A stretch of 58,309 nt of DNA from assembly GCF_900115135.1 (NCBI RefSeq), contig NZ_FOVK01000012.1, forward strand, positions 1 to 58,309. Direction: 5' to 3'. The notes under the pieces were generated by a model, which was not told the DNA's origin, made no database searches, and was given only the letters and a program-made list of their open reading frames with translations. The stretch's first letter is position 1. Each line of letters opens with the position of its first letter. This document shows, in pieces, positions 25,609-35,179 of the stretch. A program made the position numbers and the translations under genes. This DNA is from Proteiniclasticum ruminis. GTDB lineage: Bacteria > Bacillota > Clostridia > Clostridiales > Clostridiaceae.

Positions 25609-26706
25609 CTATATGGATCGTCCTTTCCAGACAACCTTTTTCTTAAAAATCTTCTTGTACAGGGATGTGAAAAAAACAAAAACCAGCACCAGGAGCGGCA
25701 AAGGATAGAAAAGAACCGCCAAAGGATGAAACTTCCCCACGTTTTTCGAAAGATTATAGAGAATCCCTACCCAAAGAACATAAAAAACAAGATACACAAA
25801 AAGCCAAGTTCCCTGCTCGCTTATAAAAAAGGTCAGTATATGGAGTGGTACAGAAATCAAAGAAGAGAGAAAAAAGAAAATCATCATAAAGAGCAGAAGA
25901 GGTATTCTCATGGCTCCAGAGGCGATATTTTTCGTCCATCCTTCCAGAAGGCTTTGAAAACCTCCGCTGTACATACGGAAGGAAATCTCCTCATCTCCCA
26001 CATAAAGATCATATGGGATTTTTGCTTCTTTCAGTTTGACCCCCAAAGCCATATCTTCTACAATATTTTCTTTTACACTTTCATGTCCACCAATGGTTTT
26101 ATAGTCATCTTTGGAGATAAAAATAAGTGGACCATACAGTCCGATGTTCTGAGGCTTCTTAAGGCTCACGCCGTTGGCGCCGATCTGAATCAGATTGAAG
26201 AACAGGGAAGCCTGCTCATAGCATTTCTCCGTTTTATGATAGGGCTGCACAGAAAGCGGAATCCCTTTTTTCTCATAGGTTTTTAGAATTCTTTCTACAG
26301 CTTGGGGCTTCAGCCTCACATCCGCATCCAGAAACAGAAGAAGTTCTCCTTCGGAAGCCTCTGCTCCTTTCTGACAGGCCCAGGTTTTCCCCAGCCATCC
26401 GGATGGTTTATCACAGATGGTGATAACTTTCACTCCAAAAGACTTAGAAATTTCAGCTGTTTTATCCTTAGAGCCATCGTCCACCACAATGATTTCAAAG
26501 TTTCCATAACACTGCTCCTTGAGATCTTCTAGTAGAAGAGGGAGATTCTTTTCCTCGTTTCTGGCTGGAATAATGACGGATAGGCTCCTTCGCTTTTTAT
26601 CATCAGGTGGTTCTATGTGCTTTGGTATTTTGGGGAACCTGTAGTACAGGAGCGGTGTCACCCCGATGCCAAGAAGGACAATGAGAAGTTCTATGATGTG
26701 CTGCAT
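25609..26706 (-). CDS. CrtQ-like family 2 glycosyltransferase
   Basis: A 365-residue membrane glycosyltransferase resembling CrtQ, which esterifies glucose to 4,4'-diaponeurosporenoate in Staphylococcus. An N-terminal membrane anchor (about 3-22) is followed by the GT2 domain. The nucleotide-binding start is LSVIIPARNEE (42-52), and VVDDGSKDKT lies at 74-83. The metal-binding D-x-D is Asp127-Ala-Asp129. CrtQ-specific wording includes SVQPYHKTEKCYE (152-164), GGHESVKENIVEDMALG (206-222) and FRMYSGGFQSLLEGWTK (243-259). Three or four C-terminal membrane segments follow, and the ending VVWKGRSI matches CrtQ. It is the first gene of the operon and lies about 115 bases after a strong promoter. The lipid acceptor is inferred, not shown. 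Confidence 0.85.
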   Translation of the reverse strand: MQHIIELLIVLLGIGVTPLLYYRFPKIPKHIEPPDDKKRRSLSVIIPARNEEKNLPLLLEDLKEQCYGNFEIIVVDDGSKDKTAEISKSFGVKVITICDKPSGWLGKTWACQKGAEASEGELLLFLDADVRLKPQAVERILKTYEKKGIPLSVQPYHKTEKCYEQASLFFNLIQIGANGVSLKKPQNIGLYGPLIFISKDDYKTIGGHESVKENIVEDMALGVKLKEAKIPYDLYVGDEEISFRMYSGGFQSLLEGWTKNIASGAMRIPLLLFMMIFFFLSSLISVPLHILTFFISEQGTWLFVYLVFYVLWVGILYNLSKNVGKFHPLAVLFYPLPLLVLVFVFFTSLYKKIFKKKVVWKGRSI

Positions 26707-26820
26707 GAAGTTTTTCCCCTTTCTTCTCTGTTTCTATAAATGCTTTTCCCTTGAAAGCTTCTCAAAGCTTCAATCAGGATGCTTTCAGGTAAGTACTCTA
26801 TTTACAATCCATATGAGTTC

Positions 26821-26849
26821 ATTATATCATTTTTAAACTTTTCTGTTAA
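26821..26849 (-). promoter_or_regulatory. Promoter of the CrtQ/CrtO-type operon
   Basis: TTAACA (26844-26849) and TATAAT (26821-26826) are exactly 17 bases apart on the minus strand, and TGA before the -10 makes it an extended -10 as well. The leader to the first gene is about 110 bases and contains a small AAGCTT stem (26757-26770). Confidence 0.75.
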
Positions 26850-27132
26850 TTTATTATTTATAAGCTCTTCCATCAGGTTCCTACTGGTATCCATTGCTCA
26901 CTGTGTAGAATAGCTCTACTGAATAGATGAAGAGAAGTGCTTCTCGCGGAGAGATTCTGGGGATTGTCAGTAAATAACAAGGTTTGAATTCTATGTTTAT
27001 ATTTTAACTATATTTCAATGAAATTAATGCACTTGCCTAAGGTAATATTCTGTCCATCATTTATTCTTTTTATTTTCACTTTGATATTTTATAATGAAGT
27101 AGATCCTGACTTCTCTCATGGAAAACAGGATC
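26850..27132 (+). promoter_or_regulatory. Intergenic region with possible ldh promoter and inverted repeat
   Basis: No gene is seen. TATAAT at 27090-27095 could be the ldh -10, although its -35 (TTTTTA) is poor. It is followed by an inverted repeat GATCCTG (27102-27108) and CAGGATC (27126-27132) that could be an operator or leader stem. I see no obvious Rex-type site. The leader to ldh would be about 170 bases. Confidence 0.35.
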
Positions 27133-27271
27133 CGGGTAGATATGGTGCATTTTGATGACACAGGAACACAAAGTTCATGTTTTGAATCTGATTTCTTGAC
27201 ATATCCCATAAACAGAATGCCTCTTTATCACTACCGACGCTTTATCACAAAAGACGAAAGGAATGATATAA

Positions 27272-28225
27272 ATGAGTACAGTAGTGAACAGCCGGAAAGT
27301 TGCCGTCATCGGCACCGGATTTGTCGGTTCCTCCTCTGCCTTTGCTCTCATGGAAAGCGGACTCTTCTCGGAGATGATTCTTCTGGATGCGGACCAAAAT
27401 AGAGCTGAAGGAGAAGCTCTTGATATTTCCCATGGACTGCCTTTTGCACGCCCCATGAAAATCACCGCTGGCACCTACGACGATCTTGTGGATGCGGCCA
27501 TCATCGTGATTACTGCTGGTGCAGGACAGAAACCTGGGGAGACCAGGCTGGACCTTGTGAAGAAGAATGTGGCGATTTTCAGGACCATCATTGGCGAGAT
27601 TGCCAAAAGAAACTGTCAGGGGATTCTCCTCATCGTGGCAAATCCAGTGGATATTCTGACCTATGTGGCTTTAAAACTCTCAGGGTTCCCAGAGAACAGA
27701 GTCTTCGGCTCAGGTACCACCTTGGATACAGCAAGGCTCAAGTATCTCCTGGGTGAGCGCCTTAGTGTGGATGCCAGATCCGTCCATGCCTGGATCATCG
27801 GTGAACATGGAGACTCTCAGATTGCTGCCTGGTCCAGCGCCAATGTCTCCGGTGTTCCACTCTCGGACTTCTGCTCCATGCGTGGCTTTACAGAGCATGA
27901 CCAGAATATGGAGGATATTGCAGAAGATGTGAAAAACAGCGCCTATAAGATCATTGAAAAGAAGAAAGCCACCTACTACGGTGTAGCGGTGGCGGTGAGA
28001 AGGATCTGCGAGGCCATCATCAGAGATGAAAAGTCCGTGCTTCCTGTTTCTTCCATTCAGCATGGAGCCTTTGGCATTGACGGCGTAGCCCTCAGCATGC
28101 CGGCCATTGTGGGCAAAAATGGAGTGGAAAAGCAGATCCCCATCAAGCTCAGTGAGAAAGAACAGGTAGAACTAAGAAAATCTGCGGACGCCTTGAAGGA
28201 AGTGCTCAAGAGTATAGATTTATAG
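27272..28225 (+). CDS. ldh: L-lactate dehydrogenase
   Basis: A 317-residue NAD-dependent enzyme that reduces pyruvate to L-lactate to regenerate NAD. The NAD site is KVAVIGTGFVGSSSAFAL (9-26). Residues 85-107 hold the active-site loop GAGQKPGETRLDLV, whose Gln and Arg define lactate rather than malate dehydrogenase. The catalytic motif is IIGEHGDSQIAAWS, with His in GEHGDS at about 176. The ATG at 27272 has AAAGGA upstream with longer than usual spacing. It is a single-gene unit closed by a strong terminator. Together with the NADH oxidase it points to fermentative redox balancing. Confidence 0.95.
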   Translation: MSTVVNSRKVAVIGTGFVGSSSAFALMESGLFSEMILLDADQNRAEGEALDISHGLPFARPMKITAGTYDDLVDAAIIVITAGAGQKPGETRLDLVKKNVAIFRTIIGEIAKRNCQGILLIVANPVDILTYVALKLSGFPENRVFGSGTTLDTARLKYLLGERLSVDARSVHAWIIGEHGDSQIAAWSSANVSGVPLSDFCSMRGFTEHDQNMEDIAEDVKNSAYKIIEKKKATYYGVAVAVRRICEAIIRDEKSVLPVSSIQHGAFGIDGVALSMPAIVGKNGVEKQIPIKLSEKEQVELRKSADALKEVLKSIDL

Positions 28226-28246
28226 TATTACAAAATATCCCATTTG

Positions 28247-28286
28247 AAAAAGCGGTTCTCCTTCTTTAGGGAAACCGCTTTTTTCT
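28247..28286 (+). terminator. Terminator of ldh
   Basis: AAAAAGCGGTT (28247-28257) pairs with AACCGCTTTTTT (28273-28284) around a 15-base loop. The T-run serves the plus strand, and the A-run would allow use from the minus strand too. Confidence 0.88.
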
Positions 28287-28365
28287 TATAGCCACCTTGA
28301 TTCAAGCCTTGAATGAAAACGCCTCTTTGCATCAGTGTATCTTTATCCAGTTCTTTGGACTACCC

Positions 28366-29487
28366 TTAGATTTTTTTATAATATCTCACAAGCTGAGCAA
28401 CTTCTCTCAGTCTTTCAAAAGAATACGCATAAAACTTCTTGTACGAACTGCAGTAGTAATTCTCTCTGGATGCAGCACTTTCAACATAGTGACGCTTACA
28501 TCCTGATTTACAAAGTGCGAAATAATCACAGCTGAAACACTCCATGTTTTTAGTTTTGGACTCATCCACAAAATGGATCGCTCTATCCCTCTTCTTCAGT
28601 GACGAAAAGTCATCCTGTAAAATACTGCCCAGCTTCCACTGATCCAGCACGTAAAAATCACAAGGATAAACAGATCCATCTGCTTCTACGACTGTATTCA
28701 CAGAACATACCCCCGCCATATCACAGCTCTCAGGGGAATACCCCAGAAGAATCTGGATCAGATTGTCAAACATTCTGACGCTCACAGGTATATTCTGTTT
28801 TAAGTCATGATGCCATAGATCAAAGATCTGACATAAAAAACGTCCATAGTCTTCTGGTGTCAGTGAAAACTTCTCCCCTCCCGGACGCACATCCAGTCTG
28901 TCCAAACAAGGGATAAACTGCATGTACATAAAGCCATTCTTCTTGAGAAACTGATACACTTTGCCAGGATGTCTTGCAACATTTCTTGTGACAACTGTAA
29001 GGACATTAAACTCCACCTTATGCTTTCTGAGCATCATTGCTGCTTTTAACACTTCTTTATAAGTACCATTACCTAAGTAATCCACTCTATTGAGGTCATG
29101 AATCTCTGCTGGACCATCCATAGACAGCCCTATGAGAAAATTGTGCTGTCTGAAAAATTCTGCCCATCCTTCATGGAGGGTTGTGCCATTGGTCTGTAAA
29201 GAATACTCTACATGAATTCCTTTTGTATTATATTTTTCTACCAGTCCTATGAAACCCTTGTAGAACTCTATTCCTACAAGAGTTGGCTCTCCCCCTTGAA
29301 ACGCAAATCCAACGTAACTGTCTGCATAGGCAAATGCCTTCCTGACAAATTCTTCCACCGTATCCATGGTCATGAATCCGTAGTTCTTTGTTGCCCGATG
29401 ATTTGTCACATCATTATAAAAGCAGTAACTGCAGTTCATATTGCAGTACCCTGATGCCGGTTTGATTAAAATGGTCTGATTAGGCAT
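28366..29487 (-). CDS. Anaerobic sulfatase-maturating enzyme (radical SAM, SPASM)
   Basis: A 373-residue radical-SAM enzyme that oxidises the active-site Cys of sulfatases to formylglycine without oxygen. The start is the ATG at 29487 because AAGGAG lies eight to nine bases upstream; a GTG two codons earlier is too close to it. The radical-SAM cluster motif is Cys15-x3-Cys19-x2-Cys22. The GGEPT motif follows (AFQGGEPTL at about 65). The C-terminal SPASM region holds further cysteines (CSVNT..., YPCDF, CFSCDYFALCKSGC, YYCSSY) for two auxiliary clusters. It is the last gene after the sulfatase, its expected client. Confidence 0.92.
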   Translation of the reverse strand: MPNQTILIKPASGYCNMNCSYCFYNDVTNHRATKNYGFMTMDTVEEFVRKAFAYADSYVGFAFQGGEPTLVGIEFYKGFIGLVEKYNTKGIHVEYSLQTNGTTLHEGWAEFFRQHNFLIGLSMDGPAEIHDLNRVDYLGNGTYKEVLKAAMMLRKHKVEFNVLTVVTRNVARHPGKVYQFLKKNGFMYMQFIPCLDRLDVRPGGEKFSLTPEDYGRFLCQIFDLWHHDLKQNIPVSVRMFDNLIQILLGYSPESCDMAGVCSVNTVVEADGSVYPCDFYVLDQWKLGSILQDDFSSLKKRDRAIHFVDESKTKNMECFSCDYFALCKSGCKRHYVESAASRENYYCSSYKKFYAYSFERLREVAQLVRYYKKI

Positions 29488-29616
29488 TTGCACAGCTCCT
29501 TTCTTCAGTCATACTACGGATGCGCACCAGTGATGCTATGTTCTTAAGCTCCATCAGTTCTTCTTACGCAGTACACCCTGCAGTAGGTTTCTTATAATTT
29601 TAAAATACAGAACTCA

Positions 29617-31221
29617 TTATTCTCTTCCAAATCTCTTTTTACACTCATTCATCAGTACAAAAGGATTCACACCTTTTGCAATTTTCATCTTGATTTCTTC
29701 CTCGTGTTCTTTGGGTACCAGTCTTTTCAGTTTATGCCATGTCATTTCTGGGCTGAACCGCATATCATAGTCAAAAGGCACAACATCACTCGTATGCAAG
29801 TACCAAAACATCAGCAGCTCCTTGTGATGAAGGATTTCTTCCCGGTATGCTTCATCATCGATCACATTGATCAGCTCCTTGGGATCCTTCTCCAAATCAT
29901 AGAACTCATCTTTCTCATATAGCCTTGCGATATATTTAAACTGTCTCGTTCGAATCATTGTGGCTTTACCATGGGCTGTAGCATCACTTTGTGCCAAGTG
30001 CCTTGGGTAATAAGGGTTATAGGGATTTGTCCCATGGGGTCCATTTGCATGAAACTCGTCGCAATGGAGTTCGTGGGAAAGTCTTCCGCCTTCACAGCAA
30101 ACAAATTCCCGATTCTCGTTCAACCTGCTCCCAATGATCTCCTTTAGACTCTTACCAAAGTGCGTATGGGTGGAGGAACAATTTGCATAATCCAGAACAG
30201 TACCATAAAAATCAACGAGCTCCACCAAACTGTCACTGATGCCTGGATCAACCTTTTCCCAAGCAGGTGGTTTAACTAGGAGAGGCACATTGGTGAGACA
30301 GTCTTCAAAGGTATTCTGGGATTTTTCAGATATCCCATAGTCTCCCGTATAATCTCCATGATCTGACAGAAAGAATATAGCGCAGTCATCATAGATACCG
30401 GCGTCTTTCAATGCATCACAGAGCTTTTGAAACATATGATCCACTTTCATGACCATGCCTAAATAGCAAGCCCTAACTTCATTCCAGTCCGCTTCTGTTA
30501 AATGCGAAAGCTTCTGATTTCTACGGATCAGCTCCATCATCCGCGCTTTCTCTTTTCCATCCTCGGCTTTGATCCGAGGCGGCAGCACTTCTCTCTTTAT
30601 GGCACTGAAATATGGATGTTCCACTTGATAAGGCGGATGCGGATTAATGAGACCAAGGAAGAGACATAACGGCTTCTCTTCCTCATAGGTTTTAATTCTC
30701 TTGATGGCAGCATCTAGATCCTCATCATCTGCTCCATAATATACACCGGCCTCATCCACACCCAATTCACCGTGATACATAGAATAATCTATAGCACCTT
30801 CCCCTGACTTAAATCCATCAGATAGAGGATCTGGAGGTGTTTTAGCATTGCCTCCATAATAGATTTCGGAAGCATGCTTTTCAAGAAGGCCTTCCATCTG
30901 TCCTGCAATGAGATCGTTTCTGGCGTTCATCCAGACATGGTAGCCTTGGTCTTTCAGTTCTTTAAATAAAGACTCCTCTCCCTCCCTCAGTAAGTGTGTC
31001 ATGGTTCTGTGTCCATTTACATGGGGATAAAGGCCTGTTGTAAAACTCGCACGGCTCGGAACACAAACAGTATTCTGACAGAAAGCATTTCTGAAAGAGA
31101 CTCCTTCCGTGGTAGCAAATCGGTCTAAAAATGGAGTTCTTGCCGCGATATTCCCAAGATGCCCCATACTGTCACTTCTCATCTGATCCGGGTTAAATAT
31201 AATGATATGTGGTTTCTTCAT
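29617..31221 (-). CDS. Cys-type sulfatase, cytoplasmic, family S1
   Basis: A 534-residue sulfatase of the alkaline-phosphatase fold. The formylglycine site is CVPSR at 53-57 (Cys53), the Cys form that anaerobic maturases modify. Metal-binding residues include Asp12-Gln13 in FNPDQMRSD and the late FFLSDHGDYTGD (about 285-296). The C-terminus contains the sulfatase YDLEKDPKELINV segment. There is no signal peptide, so it works in the cytoplasm on imported sugar sulfates. It lies between GH39 and the maturase on the same strand. The substrate may be a sulfated uronic acid or hexosamine unit. I cannot assign the S1 subfamily. Confidence 0.92.
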   Translation of the reverse strand: MKKPHIIIFNPDQMRSDSMGHLGNIAARTPFLDRFATTEGVSFRNAFCQNTVCVPSRASFTTGLYPHVNGHRTMTHLLREGEESLFKELKDQGYHVWMNARNDLIAGQMEGLLEKHASEIYYGGNAKTPPDPLSDGFKSGEGAIDYSMYHGELGVDEAGVYYGADDEDLDAAIKRIKTYEEEKPLCLFLGLINPHPPYQVEHPYFSAIKREVLPPRIKAEDGKEKARMMELIRRNQKLSHLTEADWNEVRACYLGMVMKVDHMFQKLCDALKDAGIYDDCAIFFLSDHGDYTGDYGISEKSQNTFEDCLTNVPLLVKPPAWEKVDPGISDSLVELVDFYGTVLDYANCSSTHTHFGKSLKEIIGSRLNENREFVCCEGGRLSHELHCDEFHANGPHGTNPYNPYYPRHLAQSDATAHGKATMIRTRQFKYIARLYEKDEFYDLEKDPKELINVIDDEAYREEILHHKELLMFWYLHTSDVVPFDYDMRFSPEMTWHKLKRLVPKEHEEEIKMKIAKGVNPFVLMNECKKRFGRE

Positions 31222-31310
31222 TCTTACCTCCTAATTTCATAAAAGTTAGGTTTCTCACAGAGATGCAGCGTGTCTTTTCTTGTCCACTTCTTCTCCACGT
31301 GGCATCCGTT

Positions 31311-32771
31311 TCAGCACTGAAGATCCACCGCAAGGACACCGTGTGCTGGGATGCTCCATATCAGTTCAGACTGGATCTCCATATTTTCAGGAATCAGTTC
31401 AGATTCCTCATGGAGAAGCTGAATCTCTTTTTCTTTCAGATACTCCGGCTTTCCAAGCTCCATCCAGAGCTTTTTGGGATTTGCATGAGTGTCATCAATC
31501 CGATAGATCAGAACCTTCTTCAGCGAATGAACGGATGAGACGTTTAAAGATACCTTCTCCTCTTTAATCTCTTCCCCTGGGATCGTATGGTTATAGAAAA
31601 TGATGCGGTACCCTGAAGCCGTCTTTGTGGCAATGGCTTCCACGGTACCATTGGACGTATCTGATGCTATCTCTGCTCTCTGATTGCCTAGTCCATGAAA
31701 CAGCTCGAAAACTCTGTAGGATGGCTTTGCCACCCCATAAAAGGTCTGAAGTCCGAATCCACCATGAAAGGCTCCAGGCAGCTGCCCGCTTTCCTCAAAA
31801 ATATCTGAGAAAGTCCAGTAAGAATACCCTTCTACCAGTCCATCCTGATCCGACAAGGTCTTGGCAATCATGGCCGCAGCATAGGGTTCATCCCGCTTCG
31901 CATCTCCTTGCATAGCAGAGGTATTCCACTCTGTGAAGTACACTGGATAATCCCCCGCTTCTTCACGGACTCTTCTTGCCATTTTTGTCAGTACACCACG
32001 TTCATAGGTACGGTTTCCAGCCAAGTCTGACTGAAAAAACTCCATAATATCCATACCTGATTTCCAGAGCGGATCATCCGTGGGGTAATGATGCGTTGTG
32101 ATGAAATCCAAGGGCACATCATGGACTCTGCAATAATCTACCGTATCCTTGATCCAGGAGTTGCAGGAAGTCGCAGGCCCACCTACTTTGAGTTCAGGAT
32201 GGACTCCTTTGATTGTTCTTGCTGAAACTTCATACAGTTTGAAATACTCCTCCTTGGTTCCATCAAAAAAGAAGAACAGATTCGGCTCATTCCAAACCTC
32301 AAAAAACCAGGTTTTCACTTCATCAATTCCGTAACGGTCCACAAGGTGCTCTATAAATTTACCTACAAGCTCTCTCCACATGTCATAAGACTTCGGTGGA
32401 GTTATGTTAGCATTGTAATGAAAAATCGTTTTGTCCCCTCTGGCAATGGCTGAAGGCATAAACCCCAGCTCAATAAAAGGTTTCATCCCGATCCTGAGAA
32501 GAAAATCAAAAATATTATCGATGTTAGCAAAATTATATACAAGTCCAAATTCATTGCCATGATGATCTTTTTTCATGAGAAGCGTACTCATCTGATCATC
32601 AAAAAGGCCATGAAACCGCACATACTGAAATCCCAGTTCGTCGTGAGCCCGCTTCAGCTGAATTCTGTAATCTTCTCTCAGTGCCGTATAGGCATTGCAG
32701 CTGCCTATACAATGTTCCCAGAAGTGCGGAAACGGATGAAGCTGGTCACTATGTAATGTAAATCTGATCAT
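31311..32771 (-). CDS. Glycoside hydrolase family 39 (beta-xylosidase / alpha-L-iduronidase family)
   Basis: A 486-residue retaining hydrolase. The acid/base Glu162 occurs in FEVWNEPNLFFF, and the nucleophile Glu281 in VYFTEWNTS, the GH39 spacing. The first half is a TIM barrel (to about 350) and the end a beta sandwich. GH39 contains beta-xylosidases and alpha-L-iduronidases, and a few members act in marine sulfated-polysaccharide loci. Sitting next to a sulfatase and a GH2 enzyme, an iduronidase-like or sulfated-xylose role is plausible but unproven. There is no signal peptide. The ATG at 32771 has GGAG just upstream. Confidence 0.85.
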   Translation of the reverse strand: MIRFTLHSDQLHPFPHFWEHCIGSCNAYTALREDYRIQLKRAHDELGFQYVRFHGLFDDQMSTLLMKKDHHGNEFGLVYNFANIDNIFDFLLRIGMKPFIELGFMPSAIARGDKTIFHYNANITPPKSYDMWRELVGKFIEHLVDRYGIDEVKTWFFEVWNEPNLFFFFDGTKEEYFKLYEVSARTIKGVHPELKVGGPATSCNSWIKDTVDYCRVHDVPLDFITTHHYPTDDPLWKSGMDIMEFFQSDLAGNRTYERGVLTKMARRVREEAGDYPVYFTEWNTSAMQGDAKRDEPYAAAMIAKTLSDQDGLVEGYSYWTFSDIFEESGQLPGAFHGGFGLQTFYGVAKPSYRVFELFHGLGNQRAEIASDTSNGTVEAIATKTASGYRIIFYNHTIPGEEIKEEKVSLNVSSVHSLKKVLIYRIDDTHANPKKLWMELGKPEYLKEKEIQLLHEESELIPENMEIQSELIWSIPAHGVLAVDLQC

Positions 32772-32836
32772 TTATTCTCCTGCCTTCTCGTGCATTTCGT
32801 TTAGAATTATATTTTCATCATTTGATGGTTGAATCA

Positions 32837-35050
32837 TTATTCTCCTTTCGGGATTCTGATGAGTTCACCATTCATTTCCTTCACCGTTTCTTCTGAGAGA
32901 ACACTCTTCATCTTATTGCAGACCCAAAGCAGCGTAACAGCTCCAGGCACTGCTCGCTCTGCAAGTTTTGGCGCGAACTTTTTCACAACATTCCACGCTG
33001 TTTCGCTTGCCATCAAGGCGTCTAATGAATCCAGTATGGAATAGAAGTTCTCCGGAAAAACATCCACTTCGCCCTGCTCTTGGGTAAACCAGTTTTTCAC
33101 GTTGATTTCCGGATGAGGATCCACAAAGACATAAGAAGTATCCGGCTCCTCTACTTTCATAAATACAGCCTGATCTTCTACCCCTTTCTGATGAGCTCTG
33201 ATGATGTTCTGACCCGGCTGTAAAGGTACATTCTTGAAGAGGAATACCGTATTTCCAGAAACCGGCTCCATCTCAGCACCGTTAACGGATAAGCTGATTC
33301 TTGATAAATTCGAATACACCTTGATGTCCATCAAATCCTCATGACGGTGGATAAACCGCTTTTCGCAGATGTGGATAAAGGGTTCCTTGGACCAGTTGGC
33401 CTTATAGAAATAAAAGGCATCCTTCCGGATTTTCCTGTCAAAAGTGACCAGTCCCTTACAGTTTTTACCTTTAGTTCCCCCTTCATTTCGGATGGCACTG
33501 CCAAAATCAAACATATTCCAAAGAAAACTGCCCCAAAGATAAGGTTTGGCATTAATTATGCTGTAGGTTTCTTCATGATAGATGCTCTGAAACTCCTCTG
33601 AATAATCCTTCACTTTCGGATGAGTAGAATGGAAGGCAAGGTTCGCATCTGCCCCGTATTCTGAAATCCCCAAGGGAACCTCTGGATTCTCCTGATGAAA
33701 CGCCTCAATCCAAGGATCCAGATCTTTTGTCTCCCCATAGTACCATCCATAGTAGAGATTATATCCTGTCATATCTGTAATCTGATTCAGCTGACTGGCG
33801 TTTTTCACATAGTACATATTCGCACTGGCAGTCAGTTCGTTAGGTAAAAGTTTATGCACAGTATCATTCAGTTCATCCACAGATCTGTACATACTGAGGG
33901 ACTCTCCACCCATGGCAATTTCATTCTGAACTCCCCAAAAGCAGATGGATGGATGATGACAGTTCTGAAGTACAAGCTCTTTCAGCTGCTCTATCGCATT
34001 TTTAAGAACACTTTCTGAATCAGGCATGGACATCATTGGAATTTCAGCCCAGACAACATATCCTTCCTGATCACAGAGATCATAAACGAGCTGATCATGC
34101 TGATAATGAGAAAGCCTTACAGCATTGGCACCAATCTCTCCAATCAGGTCAAAATCACGTCTTATGACCTCCGGTGTCACTGCATTGCCATATCCTTCAC
34201 AGTCCTGGTGTTTAGCCACACCGTTGATCCGCAGGTGTCTTCCGTTCAGATAGAAGCCCTGTTCAGCATGTAAAGAGCACGATCTGAAACCGAATTTCAG
34301 GCTGATCTCATCATAAACAGTATCCTCTCCCAGGAGCTTTGCCTCCAACGTATACAGACAAGGGTTTTCCTTTCCTTGCCATAAAACTGGTCTCTCCACC
34401 TTCATTGTCATTTTTTTTACGGATGCATCTGCAAGTTTAGTCTCCACGATTTCATGGTGCTCATTCAGTACGGACAACTGAACCCGGACGCCTTCGCTGC
34501 ATTTCGTATGCAGCTCCACATGAAGCAGCCCGTTTTCTTCCTCATCTACGTCACTTCTAAGAATCACACCGCTGGTGCCATAGTACTCCAGATCAAAATG
34601 ATTTTGTTCTGCGCAGATCAGGTTCACGCCCCGATAAAGCCCGCCGTACATTGTAAAGTCTCCTGCCAAGGGAGATACATCTTCTGTTGGGCTGTTGTCC
34701 ACATACACGGTCAGCTCGTTATCCTCGCCCCATCGGACCAGCTGTGTTATTAAAAATCGGAAGGTAGCGTATCCGCCCCGGTGTTCTCCAAGAAACGTGC
34801 CGTTTAAATACACCTGACATACGGAGTTTGCTCCCAGAAATTCGATGTAGATTTCTTGATCCGCATGCTGACTTCCTATAGAGAAGCTTTTCTGATAGAC
34901 ATACCTCCCCCTGTCGTTGTTGTCACCTGTATTCCAGGTATGGGGGAGATCTACTGTCTCATAGGATGATCTGACATAGTGACTCTTCTCAAGATCTGTA
35001 TTCACTTTTTCAAACATCCAGTCTGTATTTAATGGATATAGTTCTCTCAT
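32837..35050 (-). CDS. Glycoside hydrolase family 2 (beta-galactosidase / beta-glucuronidase)
   Basis: A 737-residue cytoplasmic hydrolase with the GH2 domain order. A jelly-roll sugar-binding domain spans about 1-150, an immunoglobulin-like domain about 150-255, and the TIM barrel about 260-560. The acid/base Glu377 is in CFWGVQNEIAMGG and the nucleophile Glu464 in PLGISEYGAD. NGVAKHQDCEGYG at 276-288 is the barrel-entry motif. A further C-terminal domain of about 170 residues completes the protein. Substrate choice between galactoside, glucuronide and others cannot be settled without a tree. The start follows GGAGG, and a terminator-like hairpin lies upstream, so it may begin its own transcript with GH39, sulfatase and maturase. 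Confidence 0.9.
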   Translation of the reverse strand: MRELYPLNTDWMFEKVNTDLEKSHYVRSSYETVDLPHTWNTGDNNDRGRYVYQKSFSIGSQHADQEIYIEFLGANSVCQVYLNGTFLGEHRGGYATFRFLITQLVRWGEDNELTVYVDNSPTEDVSPLAGDFTMYGGLYRGVNLICAEQNHFDLEYYGTSGVILRSDVDEEENGLLHVELHTKCSEGVRVQLSVLNEHHEIVETKLADASVKKMTMKVERPVLWQGKENPCLYTLEAKLLGEDTVYDEISLKFGFRSCSLHAEQGFYLNGRHLRINGVAKHQDCEGYGNAVTPEVIRRDFDLIGEIGANAVRLSHYQHDQLVYDLCDQEGYVVWAEIPMMSMPDSESVLKNAIEQLKELVLQNCHHPSICFWGVQNEIAMGGESLSMYRSVDELNDTVHKLLPNELTASANMYYVKNASQLNQITDMTGYNLYYGWYYGETKDLDPWIEAFHQENPEVPLGISEYGADANLAFHSTHPKVKDYSEEFQSIYHEETYSIINAKPYLWGSFLWNMFDFGSAIRNEGGTKGKNCKGLVTFDRKIRKDAFYFYKANWSKEPFIHICEKRFIHRHEDLMDIKVYSNLSRISLSVNGAEMEPVSGNTVFLFKNVPLQPGQNIIRAHQKGVEDQAVFMKVEEPDTSYVFVDPHPEINVKNWFTQEQGEVDVFPENFYSILDSLDALMASETAWNVVKKFAPKLAERAVPGAVTLLWVCNKMKSVLSEETVKEMNGELIRIPKGE

Positions 35051-35118
35051 TTTTTACCTCCGTATGATTATACTCATCCACCAAAACCGATCATAAACAT
35101 AATGATTTTTTAGGATGA

Positions 35119-35156
35119 AACGAAAGAGACAAGGCATGGATTGCTTGTCTCTCCTC
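35119..35156 (-). terminator. Terminator-like hairpin between the HAD and GH2 genes
   Basis: On the minus strand AGAGACAAG (35144-35152) pairs with CTTGTCTCT (35125-35133) around a 10-base loop, followed by TTCGTTTC, a weak T-tail. A TATAAT box (near 35066-35071) before GH2 could restart transcription, but its -35 is poor. Confidence 0.5.
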
Positions 35157-35179
35157 GTATGGTATGCGTCTTTCGTTTT

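Noticed and set aside
19773-26706. Complete carotenoid (staphyloxanthin) cluster
   Set aside because: No CrtM/CrtB-type synthase or prenyl transferase is present, and a CFA-type methyltransferase is not part of that pathway, so I did not name the product.
28297-28535. Small plus-strand genes after ldh
   Set aside because: The frames overlap the 3' end of the sulfatase-maturase gene, lie after the ldh terminator and have no promoter.
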